Part shown: positions 54,282 through 61,864 of the stretch, in pieces | How the letters are laid out: the number at the start of each line of letters is the position of its first letter | Numbering within the stretch: position 1 is the stretch's first letter | From: UBA1479 sp040221095 | GTDB taxonomy: Bacteria; Pseudomonadota; Alphaproteobacteria; Rhodospirillales; Casp-alpha2 | Direction: 5' to 3' | Length of the DNA stretch: 64,000 bases | NCBI GenBank assembly: GCA_040221095.1 | Contig: JAVJVP010000017.1 | Coordinates: 248,001-312,000 of the forward strand | Notes under the pieces: generated by a model | What the model was told of the DNA's origin: nothing | The model's database searches: none | The model's input: only the letters and a program-made list of their open reading frames with translations | Made by a program: the position numbers and the translations under genes

Positions 54282-54569
54282 TCAGGCGTCGTCGTCCGTC
54301 AGCAGGCGCCGGCCCGCCTCGGTCAGCTTGCAGACCTGCCAATCGGGCTTGAGGGGATTGTTGAACCAGGGTTCGGCCCAGCCGTGCTCGATGCAGGCCT
54401 TGACCGTGCGGTCGCTGACCTTCTTGCCGACCTCATCGAACAGCGGCAGTTTGCCGCCGGCCTGATTGAGGCCGCGCAGCAGCCATTTACGCTGCAGCGC
54501 CGTCGGCTGCGCCCCCACGCCGGAGTCCTGCGCCGCGCGTCCATTGATCTCCGTCTGCCCTTGCGACAT
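54282..54569 (-). CDS. Small winged-helix-like protein
   Basis: This protein of about 95 residues has a helical start rich in Gln and Gly, then LQRKWLLRGLNQAGGKLPLFDE, DRTVKACIEHGWAEPWF and CKLTEAGRRLLTDDDA, the pattern of a winged helix in which the last strand is preceded by LTEAGR. It looks like a DNA-binding or protein-binding wing domain without an effector domain. GGGAGG lies four bases before the second of two tandem ATGs (54569). Its target is unknown. Confidence 0.65.
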   Translation of the reverse strand: MSQGQTEINGRAAQDSGVGAQPTALQRKWLLRGLNQAGGKLPLFDEVGKKVSDRTVKACIEHGWAEPWFNNPLKPDWQVCKLTEAGRRLLTDDDA

Positions 54570-54678
54570 CATGCCTCCCGCTCACTTGCCGTCGTGCCCC
54601 GTCCCCCGGGGTGCGTCTCCGACGATGGTAGTTGAGTTCCCGAGCCCCGCCAACCGATTAGGGCCGCAGGTAGCGTAC

Positions 54679-54996
54679 ATGACCGCCAAATTCATCTATA
54701 TGACCGCCGCCGACATGGACGAGGCCGGGCGCATCGCGGAAACCCTGGTCGATGAACGCCTGATCGCCTGCGCCAACATCCTGGGCGCCATGGAATCGGT
54801 CTATCGCTGGGACGGCAAGGTCACGCGCGGCAGCGAGGTGGCCGTGATCCTGAAGACGCGGAGCGAGTTGGTCGAGGCGGCGGTCGCCCGCGCGGCCGCG
54901 CTGCACAGCTACGATTGCCCGTGCCTGGTGGTGCTCGATCTGGCCGGCGGGCATGCGCCGTTCCTGGAATGGATATCGGCGGAAACGGGCGGGTAG
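54679..54996 (+). CDS. cutA: Divalent-cation tolerance protein CutA
   Basis: The 105-residue protein has the CutA trimer signature: FIYMTAADMDEAGRIAETLVDERLIACANIL, then SVYRWDGKVTRGSEVAVILKTRSELVEAA, then HSYDCPCLVVLDL (each read in parts). CutA proteins bind copper and form very stable trimers; despite the name the physiological role is unclear. The ATG at 54679 gives the family N-terminus. It is divergent from the winged-helix gene and convergent with the receiver-like gene. Confidence 0.93.
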   Translation: MTAKFIYMTAADMDEAGRIAETLVDERLIACANILGAMESVYRWDGKVTRGSEVAVILKTRSELVEAAVARAAALHSYDCPCLVVLDLAGGHAPFLEWISAETGG

Positions 54997-55018
54997 GGGG
55001 CTTTGCCCCGCTGATCCC

Positions 55019-55951
55019 TTAAGTCTTGAGAATACCCGCGCCGATCTTCTCGACGATGATCTTGGCCGCCTCTTCCGACGCGATGCCGCCCGCGAAGCCC
55101 ATTTGAATGGCCTGGGACAGCGGGCGCAGCAACAGGGCGCGGCGCAGATCGACACTGCCGTCGCCCGTATCGCGCAACTGGCCGGCGACGCCGCTCAGGC
55201 TGCTGCACAGGCGGGCCACATGTTCATAGCGCGTGTTCTCAAGCTGATCCTGGGCGCGCATGGCTTCCGCCACCACGCGGGCCAGGGAATTGCGCAGGTC
55301 CCGGTCGAACTCGCCCTTTTCCAGGCGCGGCGCGATGCCGTTGATCAGCGACTTGATCTCGTCGCCAATGAACTGCAGGCGACAGCCCTTCACATCCTCC
55401 TCGGCGGCGGCGACGTCCATTTCCTTGTCGAGGAAGCCGATCTTCTCGCCCTTCAGCTTGCGGCTCAGGTGGTTGGGCGCCTCGATGGCCTTCGCACCCT
55501 CGTCCTGCACCCGCTTGGGGCCCATGTACTCCTCGGTCACCACAAAAGGGCGGCGCTTTTCCACCAGGCGGTTGATGCGCGCCATCAGGCCGACGGCGGA
55601 AACGGGTTTTGAGACCACGTCGTCGACGCCCATGTCGAGCGCCGCCTTGATCGCCTTGGGGTCCTCGTCCTCGACGACCACCAGGATGATCGGCACGAAG
55701 GGATTGTGGCCGATCTTCCCCTGGCGGATCTTCTGCGTCACGGCGGCGAAATTGCCGTCCGGCAGGCGCAGTTCGCCGACGATCAGGTCGGGATCGTTCT
55801 GGCCCAGAACGGCGACCACTTCCTTGCAGTCGTCGCCCAGGCGGATGTCGCGGCAGCCTTCGTTGAACAGGATGTGGCGGACGCCCTGACGGGCGCTGGC
55901 GTCACCGTCGACCAGAAACACCCCGACATTGCCAAAGTTCAATTTCGCCAT
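55019..55951 (-). CDS. Receiver-like protein with Glu in place of the phospho-acceptor Asp
   Basis: The 310-residue protein begins with a CheY-like domain: VGVFLVDGDASARQ (Asp15, Asp17), DLIVGELRLPDG, and VVSKPVSAVGL (Lys115). Glu60 replaces the Asp that is normally phosphorylated, and the Thr/Ser of strand beta-4 appears to be Val93. Two further helical regions follow with no known domain (VVTEEYMGPKRVQDE, then LLRPLSQAIQMGFAGGIASEEAA at the end). It is probably a phosphorylation-independent, possibly constitutively on, regulator. The output partner is unknown. It is isolated between cutA and ispDF. Confidence 0.8.
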   Translation of the reverse strand: MAKLNFGNVGVFLVDGDASARQGVRHILFNEGCRDIRLGDDCKEVVAVLGQNDPDLIVGELRLPDGNFAAVTQKIRQGKIGHNPFVPIILVVVEDEDPKAIKAALDMGVDDVVSKPVSAVGLMARINRLVEKRRPFVVTEEYMGPKRVQDEGAKAIEAPNHLSRKLKGEKIGFLDKEMDVAAAEEDVKGCRLQFIGDEIKSLINGIAPRLEKGEFDRDLRNSLARVVAEAMRAQDQLENTRYEHVARLCSSLSGVAGQLRDTGDGSVDLRRALLLRPLSQAIQMGFAGGIASEEAAKIIVEKIGAGILKT

Positions 55952-56064
55952 GGTTCAGACGGTTCCCCGGTCTTTTGTTTCAGCGCGTCCCCACGCCGAC
56001 TGGCCGGGAATATAGAACGATCGTCAGGCCTCTGTGAACCGGCGTTCACACGAAGATGGGCAGG

Positions 56065-57237
56065 TCACGCCGGCCCCGCCCCCCGGTAACGCACCGTCGC
56101 CACGGCCTGGGCGGCGATGCCTTCGCCCCGGCCCGTGAAGCCGAGGCGCTCCGTGGTTGTCGCCTTGACGTTGACCCGCTCCCCGTCGATGCCGAGGATG
56201 TCCGCGACCCGCGCCGCCATGGCGGCGCGGTGGGGCCCGACCTTGGGCGCCTCGCAGATGACCGTGACGTCGACGTTGACGATCGCCGCCCCCCGGTCGC
56301 GGACCATGCCGGCGGCATGGGCCAGGAAGATGTGGGATTCCGCCCCCCGCCATTGCGGGTCCGTCGGCGGGAAATGCTGGCCGATGTCGCCCTCGCCGAT
56401 GGCGCCCAGAATGGCGTCGGTCAAGGCATGCAGGCCGACGTCGGCGTCGGAATGGCCCTTGAGCTTGCGGTCGAAGGGCACGTCGACGCCGCACAGGCGC
56501 ACGGCGTCGCCCGGTTCGAACTGGTGGACGTCGAAACCGAAGCCGGTCCGCGTCTCGCCGCCGCTCAGCATGTCTTCGGCGCGCATCAGGTCACCCTCCG
56601 TCGTGATCTTGAAATTGTCGTCGTCGCCCGCGACCAGGGCGACCGCAAGGCCCGCGGCCTCGGCCACGGCGGCATCATCGGTCAGGGTCCGGCCCTTGGC
56701 CGCGGCGTGGGCCGCCAGGATGTCGGCGAAACGGAAGCCCTGGGGCGTCTGCACCCGGTACAGCCCCACGCGGTCCACGGTCTCCACCACCCGGCCGTCC
56801 GCGCCGCGCTTCAGGGTATCGGCCACGGCCAGGGCGGGAACCGCCCCCGGCGCGCTGTCCAGCGCGGCGATGACGTCGGAAATCACGCGGGCCGATACGA
56901 AAGGCCGGGCCGCGTCATGGATCAGCACGAGATCCGGCGCACCACCCGGGGCCAGACCGGCCGCAAATTCCAGGCCGTTGCGCACGGAATCCTGCCGCTC
57001 GGCACCGCCCGCCGTATGGCCGGCGATGTCCAGACCCTGGGCGGCGGCTTCGAACAGGTCGCGGTCGTCGGGATGGATCACGCCGATCACCCGGGTCACG
57101 GCGGGATGGGCCGCGAAGGCGCGCAATGCGTGGCGCAGAACCGGCATGCCCGCCAGATCGCGGTATTGCTTGGGCAGGGGGCCGCCGAAACGGTGGCCGC
57201 GGCCCGCGCCGACGATGATGGCCGTGCAATTCGCCAT
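56065..57237 (-). CDS. ispDF: Bifunctional IspD/IspF of the MEP isoprenoid pathway
   Basis: The N-terminal IspD part (CDP-ME synthesis) has TAIIVGAGRGHRFGGPLPKQY and LIHDAARPFVSARVISDV. From about residue 230 the IspF part (cyclodiphosphate formation) has TGFGFDVHQFEPG, the metal site GHSDADVGLHALTDAILGA and GDIGQHFPPTDPQW. Fusion of the two is common in alphaproteobacteria. The start ATG 57237 matches the family start; TTG 57261 is in frame. The C-terminus is intact (TERLGFTGRGEGIAAQAVATV). Confidence 0.97.
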   Translation of the reverse strand: MANCTAIIVGAGRGHRFGGPLPKQYRDLAGMPVLRHALRAFAAHPAVTRVIGVIHPDDRDLFEAAAQGLDIAGHTAGGAERQDSVRNGLEFAAGLAPGGAPDLVLIHDAARPFVSARVISDVIAALDSAPGAVPALAVADTLKRGADGRVVETVDRVGLYRVQTPQGFRFADILAAHAAAKGRTLTDDAAVAEAAGLAVALVAGDDDNFKITTEGDLMRAEDMLSGGETRTGFGFDVHQFEPGDAVRLCGVDVPFDRKLKGHSDADVGLHALTDAILGAIGEGDIGQHFPPTDPQWRGAESHIFLAHAAGMVRDRGAAIVNVDVTVICEAPKVGPHRAAMAARVADILGIDGERVNVKATTTERLGFTGRGEGIAAQAVATVRYRGAGPA

Positions 57238-57418
57238 GGGTTCCAGTGCCGCCTTGTCCAACGCAGGGAGGGAAGCGAGATCAGGCGCGCAACATACTGA
57301 ACAACCGGGGATTTTGCCAATAGGCCATGTCGCCGGGCCGCATTGCGCAGGCGGCTCTTGTCAAACCGGGTCGGGAGGGCGATGTTCTAGCCGCCCGTAG
57401 TGAAAAGAGACTGAAGAG

Positions 57419-58234
57419 ATGGCCGCCGACACCGTTCTCAATATCGCCGCCCTGATCGCGCTTTTACCGGCGCTGCTCGCCGCCTGGAAAGGCGATTCCG
57501 GACAGCCCGGGCCGCGGTTCTGGATGCTGCTGGCCGTGGCCGTGGCGGGCCCCGTGGCCTGGACCGTGGCCGCCGCCACGGCAATCGCCGACTGGCGCAC
57601 GGATTTGTCGTTCGCCCTGTGGGTATCGGTCAGCGCCAGCATGGCCGTGTTCGCCGCCGCCGCCGTGTTCCACCGCGACGTCGCGCGCCTGTCGCCCTTG
57701 TTTCTGGCGCTGATGACGGTCCTCGCCGTGCTCGCCATGCTCAGCCACGGCGCCACCCATGCGGCGCCCATGACCATGGCGCCGGGGGACGGCGGTTGGC
57801 TGTGGGTTCATATCGGCGTGTCCATCGCGACCTATGCGCTGCTGACCGTGGCCGCCGCGGCCTCTCTCGCGGCCCTGCTGCAGGAACGCGCGCTGAAGCG
57901 CAAGACCCCCCTGAAGCGGCCTCAGGGCCTGCCGTCGGTATTGGATTGCGAGGGCGTTGTTCTGCGCTTCCTGTGGCTGTCGGCGGCGGTTCTGGCCCTC
58001 GGCATGGCGACGGGAACGGCCATCAATCTGACCCACGGCGTGCCGGTCCTGCACCTGGATCACAAGACCATATTCGCGCTCGCCGCCTTCGCCGTGATCT
58101 GCGCCTTGTTGTATGCGCATCAGAAAACCGGCGCCCGCGGCCGTCAGGTCGCCCGGCTGGTTTTGCTGGCCTATCTGTTCGTGACCCTGGCCTATCCGGG
58201 GGTCAAGTTCGTGACCGGCGTGCTGCTGGCATAA
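57419..58234 (+). CDS. ypjD: CcsA/YpjD-type inner membrane protein
   Basis: The 271-residue protein has about eight hydrophobic segments and the signature GGWLWVHIGVSIATYALLTVAAAASLAALLQERALK (in parts: WLWVHIGVSIATYALL and AALLQERALK), then LDHKTIFALAAFAVI. It belongs to the CcsA/CcmC-like heme-handling group, as E. coli YpjD does. His residues in loops could bind heme. The role is unproven. It starts 180 bases after ispDF, divergent from it, and precedes dusB. Confidence 0.85.
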   Translation: MAADTVLNIAALIALLPALLAAWKGDSGQPGPRFWMLLAVAVAGPVAWTVAAATAIADWRTDLSFALWVSVSASMAVFAAAAVFHRDVARLSPLFLALMTVLAVLAMLSHGATHAAPMTMAPGDGGWLWVHIGVSIATYALLTVAAAASLAALLQERALKRKTPLKRPQGLPSVLDCEGVVLRFLWLSAAVLALGMATGTAINLTHGVPVLHLDHKTIFALAAFAVICALLYAHQKTGARGRQVARLVLLAYLFVTLAYPGVKFVTGVLLA

Positions 58235-58262
58235 ATTTTATGCGTCATCTCCCCGCATTTTG

Positions 58263-58291
58263 TTGAATTCTTGCCGTTTCTGCCCAATAAA
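58263..58291 (+). promoter_or_regulatory. Candidate promoter for the dusB-ntrBC operon
   Basis: TTGAAT at 58263-58268 and AATAAA at 58286-58291 (with ATAAAT one base on) are separated by 17 bases in a clearly AT-richer spacer. dusB starts about 27 bases later. The -10 match is only fair. Confidence 0.35.
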
Positions 58292-58317
58292 TGGGCACGC
58301 AAAATGGGATACCCAAC

Positions 58318-59304
58318 ATGTCACTGAAGATTGGTGGGGTCGAGATTTCCGCCCCCGTGGTTCTGGCGCCCATGTCCGGCGTCACCGACATGCCGTTCCG
58401 CCGCCTGGTGAAAAGCTGCGGCGTCGGTCTGGTCGTGTCGGAAATGATCGCCAGCCGGGCGATGATCCACGCCGCCAAGAAGACCATGAAGATGGCCACG
58501 CATTGCGCCGAGGAACACCCCATGTCGGTGCAACTGGCCGGCTGCGAGCCCGAGGTCGTGGCCGAGGCCGCGCGCCTGAACGAACAGCGTGGCGCCGCGC
58601 TGATCGACATCAACATGGGCTGCCCAGTGAAAAAGGTCGTCAACGGCGACGCCGGCTCGGCCCTGATGCGCGATGTCGAACACGCGACCAAGATTCTCGA
58701 CGCCGTGGTCAAGGCCGTGTCCATCCCCGTGACCCTGAAAATGCGCATGGGCTGGGACCATGACAGCCTGAACGCCCCGATCCTCGCCCGCGCGGCCCAG
58801 GACGTGGGCGTCAGGGCCATCGCCGTGCACGGCCGCACGCGCTGCCAGTTCTACAAGGGCAGCGCCGACTGGAAATTCATCCAGAACGTCAAGAATGCAG
58901 TCGATGTCCCTGTTTTTGCAAACGGAGATATCCTGACGATTGACGACGCCAAGCGCTGCATGGAGGAATCCGGGGCCGACGGCCTGCTGATCGGGCGCGG
59001 CACCTACGGCCGGCCCTGGTTCCCGGCCCAGGTCATTCATTTTCTGAAGACCGGCGAGCGCCTGGCCGATCCCTCGATCGACGCCCAATACGCCATGTTG
59101 CGCCGCCATTACGAGGACATCCTCAGCCATTACGGCGTCCACGCGGGCGTCAAGATCGCGCGCAAGCATATCGGCTGGTATTCCAAGGGCCTGCCCGGAT
59201 CGGCGGAATTCCGCGCCGACATCATGGGCCAGGAAGACCCGGAGGTCGTGCGCCACAAACTGGCCGCGTTCTATGAACCGCAGATGGAAAGGGCCGCGGC
59301 GTGA
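58318..59304 (+). CDS. dusB: tRNA-dihydrouridine synthase DusB (NifR3)
   Basis: DusB reduces uridine to dihydrouridine in tRNA using FMN. The 328-residue TIM barrel begins ISAPVVLAPMSGVTDMPFRRL and has the catalytic Cys in DINMGCPVKKVVNGDAGSAL, plus VHGRTRCQFYKGSADW and NGDILTIDDAKRCM. ATG 58318 gives the family start; an earlier ATG at 58291 is in frame. Position before ntrB and ntrC is the classic nifR3-ntrB-ntrC operon of alphaproteobacteria. The ntrB ATG overlaps its stop. Confidence 0.96.
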   Translation: MSLKIGGVEISAPVVLAPMSGVTDMPFRRLVKSCGVGLVVSEMIASRAMIHAAKKTMKMATHCAEEHPMSVQLAGCEPEVVAEAARLNEQRGAALIDINMGCPVKKVVNGDAGSALMRDVEHATKILDAVVKAVSIPVTLKMRMGWDHDSLNAPILARAAQDVGVRAIAVHGRTRCQFYKGSADWKFIQNVKNAVDVPVFANGDILTIDDAKRCMEESGADGLLIGRGTYGRPWFPAQVIHFLKTGERLADPSIDAQYAMLRRHYEDILSHYGVHAGVKIARKHIGWYSKGLPGSAEFRADIMGQEDPEVVRHKLAAFYEPQMERAAA

Positions 59305-60434
59305 TGGAAACCACCGTCACCCGGGTTCGCGCCGGCGGACGCGCCCATTCGCCGGCGGATTCCGCGACCATCCTGGACTTGCTGCCGGCCCCGGTGGTGA
59401 CCCTCGACGCCGAGGACCGCATCACCATGGTCAACGCGGCGGCGGAGAATTTCTTCAGCGCCAGCGCATCCTATCTGATCAACCGGCCGCTTTCCAATTT
59501 CGTGCCACCCGATTCACCGCTGCACGGGCTGATCTCCCAGGTCCGCCGGGCCAATGCCCAGGTTTCGGAGCACGAACTGTCCATCGAAAGCCCACGCGTC
59601 GGCCGCCATTTCCTCAGCGTGCAGGCGACGCCGCTGCCGGATTCGCCGGGCTTTATCGTGCTGATGATGTTCGACCGCGGCATCAAGGAAATGATCGACC
59701 GCCAGATGACCCATCGGGGCGCGGCGCGCTCCATCACCTCCATGGCCGCCGTGCTGGCCCATGAGGTGCGCAATCCGTTGTCCGGCATCCGGGGGGCGGC
59801 GCAGCTTCTGGAACAGAACGCGTCCGACGACGACCGGCCGCTCGCCGAGTTGATCCGCCAGGAAGCGGACCGCATTTCGACCCTGATCGGGCGCATGGAA
59901 ATCTTCACCGATTACGGCCCGTTCGAGCGCAAACCCGTGAACATCCACAAGGTCCTGGACCGGGTGCAGCGCCTGGCGGAAACCGGGTTCGGCGCCAACA
60001 TCCGCTTCCGCGCCGATTTCGACCCGTCGTTGCCGCCGGTGCCGGGCGATCACGACCAGTTGGTGCAGATCTTCCTCAACCTGGTCAAGAATGCCTGCGA
60101 CGCCTGTCCCGAGGTCGGCGGCGAGATCAACCTGCGCACCGCCTACCAGCACGGCGTGCGCTTCGCGCTGTCCGGCCGCAAGGAGAAAGTCGCCCTGCCT
60201 TTGAAAGTTTCCATCATCGACAACGGTCCCGGCATTCCCGAGGACCTGACCTCCAACCTGTTCGATCCCTTCGTGACGTCGAAACCGAACGGCACCGGCC
60301 TGGGGCTCGCCCTGGTCGCCAAGCTGGTCGGCGATCACGGCGGCGTGGTCGAATGCGAAAGCCGCCCGGGACGGACCGAATTCCGCGTCATGCTGCCGTT
60401 CTACGAGGGCCATGAGCCGGGAGACATGAAATGA
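59304..60434 (+). CDS. ntrB: Nitrogen regulation sensor kinase NtrB
   Basis: NtrB phosphorylates NtrC when PII signals nitrogen limitation. A PAS-like sensor region (ILDLLPAPVVTLDAEDRITMVNAAAENFF, in parts) precedes the kinase core: His153 in VLAHEVRNPLSGIRGAAQLLE, N box QIFLNLVKNACDAC, and G boxes DNGPGIPE and GTGLGLALV. The protein is cytoplasmic. ATG 59304 overlaps the dusB stop in TGATG. The gene overlaps ntrC by four bases. Confidence 0.96.
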   Translation: METTVTRVRAGGRAHSPADSATILDLLPAPVVTLDAEDRITMVNAAAENFFSASASYLINRPLSNFVPPDSPLHGLISQVRRANAQVSEHELSIESPRVGRHFLSVQATPLPDSPGFIVLMMFDRGIKEMIDRQMTHRGAARSITSMAAVLAHEVRNPLSGIRGAAQLLEQNASDDDRPLAELIRQEADRISTLIGRMEIFTDYGPFERKPVNIHKVLDRVQRLAETGFGANIRFRADFDPSLPPVPGDHDQLVQIFLNLVKNACDACPEVGGEINLRTAYQHGVRFALSGRKEKVALPLKVSIIDNGPGIPEDLTSNLFDPFVTSKPNGTGLGLALVAKLVGDHGGVVECESRPGRTEFRVMLPFYEGHEPGDMK

Positions 60435-61864
60435 GCGGCCGCACCGTTCTCGTCGCCGACGACGACGCGGCGATCCGCACCGTGGTCGCGCAGGCGCTTG
60501 GCCGCGCCGGGCTCGACGTCAAGACCACGGGCCAGGCTTCGACCCTGTGGGATTGGGTGTCGGCGGGCGAGGGCGACATCATCATCACCGACGTCATCAT
60601 GCCCGACGAGAACGGCCTGGACCTGATTCCCCGCATCAAGGAGATCCGCCCGGAACTGCGCATCGTCGTGATGAGCGCGCAGAACACCATCCTGACGGCG
60701 GTCAAGGCCGCCGAAAGCGGCGCCTTCGAATACCTGCCCAAGCCGTTCGACATCAACGAGCTGATCTCCATCGTGCGCCGCGGCCTGGAAGCGCCGCCCG
60801 AGCAGCCGGGGCTGAGCGCCGAGCATGCCGGCGTGGAAAAGCTGCCCCTGGTCGGCCGTTCGCCGGCCATGCAGGAAATCTACCGCACCCTGGCGCGCCT
60901 GATCTCGACCGACCTGACCGTGCTGATCACCGGCGAGTCGGGCACCGGCAAGGAACTGGCCGCGCGGGTGCTGCACGATTACGGCAAGCGCAAGCGGGGG
61001 CCGTTCGTCGCCGTCAACATGGCGGCGATCCCGCGCGAACTGATCGAAAGCGAGCTGTTCGGCCATGAAAAGGGCGCCTTCACGGGCGCCACCATGCGCT
61101 CGTCCGGGCGTTTCGAGCAGGCCGAGGGCGGAACCCTGTTCCTGGATGAAATCGGCGACATGCCGCTGGAAGCCCAGACCCGCCTGCTGCGCGTGCTGCA
61201 GGAAGGGGAATACACCTCCGTCGGCGGCCGGGTGACGCGCAAGACCGACGTGCGCATCGTCGCCGCGACCCATCAGGACCTGACCCAGTTGACCCGCCAG
61301 GGCCGGTTCCGCGAGGATTTGTTCTACCGTCTCAACGTGGTGCCGCTGCGCCTGCCGCCGCTGCGCGAACGGCTCGAGGACATTCCCGAACTGGTCAAGA
61401 CCTTCCTGGCCAAGGCGGCGGGCGAGGGCCTGCCGTGGAAGATCATCGAAGGCAAGGCCACGGAACGCCTGATGGCCTACAACTGGCCGGGCAACGTGCG
61501 CGAACTGGAAAACCTGATCCACCGCCTGGCCGCCCTCTATTCCGAGGAAACCATTTCCGAGCAGGCGATTTCGGCGGAACTTGCCGACCGCGGCCGCAGC
61601 GGCGACCCGGGCGCCAACCGGGGCCTGTCCCAGGTCGTCGAGGAACGCCTGGAAGCCTATTTCGGCGCCCATGCGGGGGCGCTGCCGGCGGCGGGACTGT
61701 ATGACCGTGTGCTGCGCGAAATCGAACGCCCGCTGATCCTGCTGACCCTGCGGGCCACGCGCGGCAACCAGGTCAAGGCGGCCGAGGTCCTGGGCCTTAA
61801 TCGCAATACCTTGCGCAAGAAAATCCGCGACCTCGACATTTCGGTGGTGCGGGGCCAGAAATGA
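60431..61864 (+). CDS. ntrC: Nitrogen regulation response regulator NtrC
   Basis: NtrC activates sigma-54 promoters. The receiver has Asp54 in DIIITDVIMPDENGLDL. The AAA+ domain has Walker A ITGESGTGKELAARV, the sigma-54 contact loop GHEKGAFTGAT, and Walker B GGTLFLDEIGDMP. A Fis-type helix-turn-helix closes the protein (GNQVKAAEVLGLNRNTLRKKI). All key motifs are present at 477 residues. It overlaps ntrY at ATGA. Confidence 0.97.
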   Translation: MSGRTVLVADDDAAIRTVVAQALGRAGLDVKTTGQASTLWDWVSAGEGDIIITDVIMPDENGLDLIPRIKEIRPELRIVVMSAQNTILTAVKAAESGAFEYLPKPFDINELISIVRRGLEAPPEQPGLSAEHAGVEKLPLVGRSPAMQEIYRTLARLISTDLTVLITGESGTGKELAARVLHDYGKRKRGPFVAVNMAAIPRELIESELFGHEKGAFTGATMRSSGRFEQAEGGTLFLDEIGDMPLEAQTRLLRVLQEGEYTSVGGRVTRKTDVRIVAATHQDLTQLTRQGRFREDLFYRLNVVPLRLPPLRERLEDIPELVKTFLAKAAGEGLPWKIIEGKATERLMAYNWPGNVRELENLIHRLAALYSEETISEQAISAELADRGRSGDPGANRGLSQVVEERLEAYFGAHAGALPAAGLYDRVLREIERPLILLTLRATRGNQVKAAEVLGLNRNTLRKKIRDLDISVVRGQK

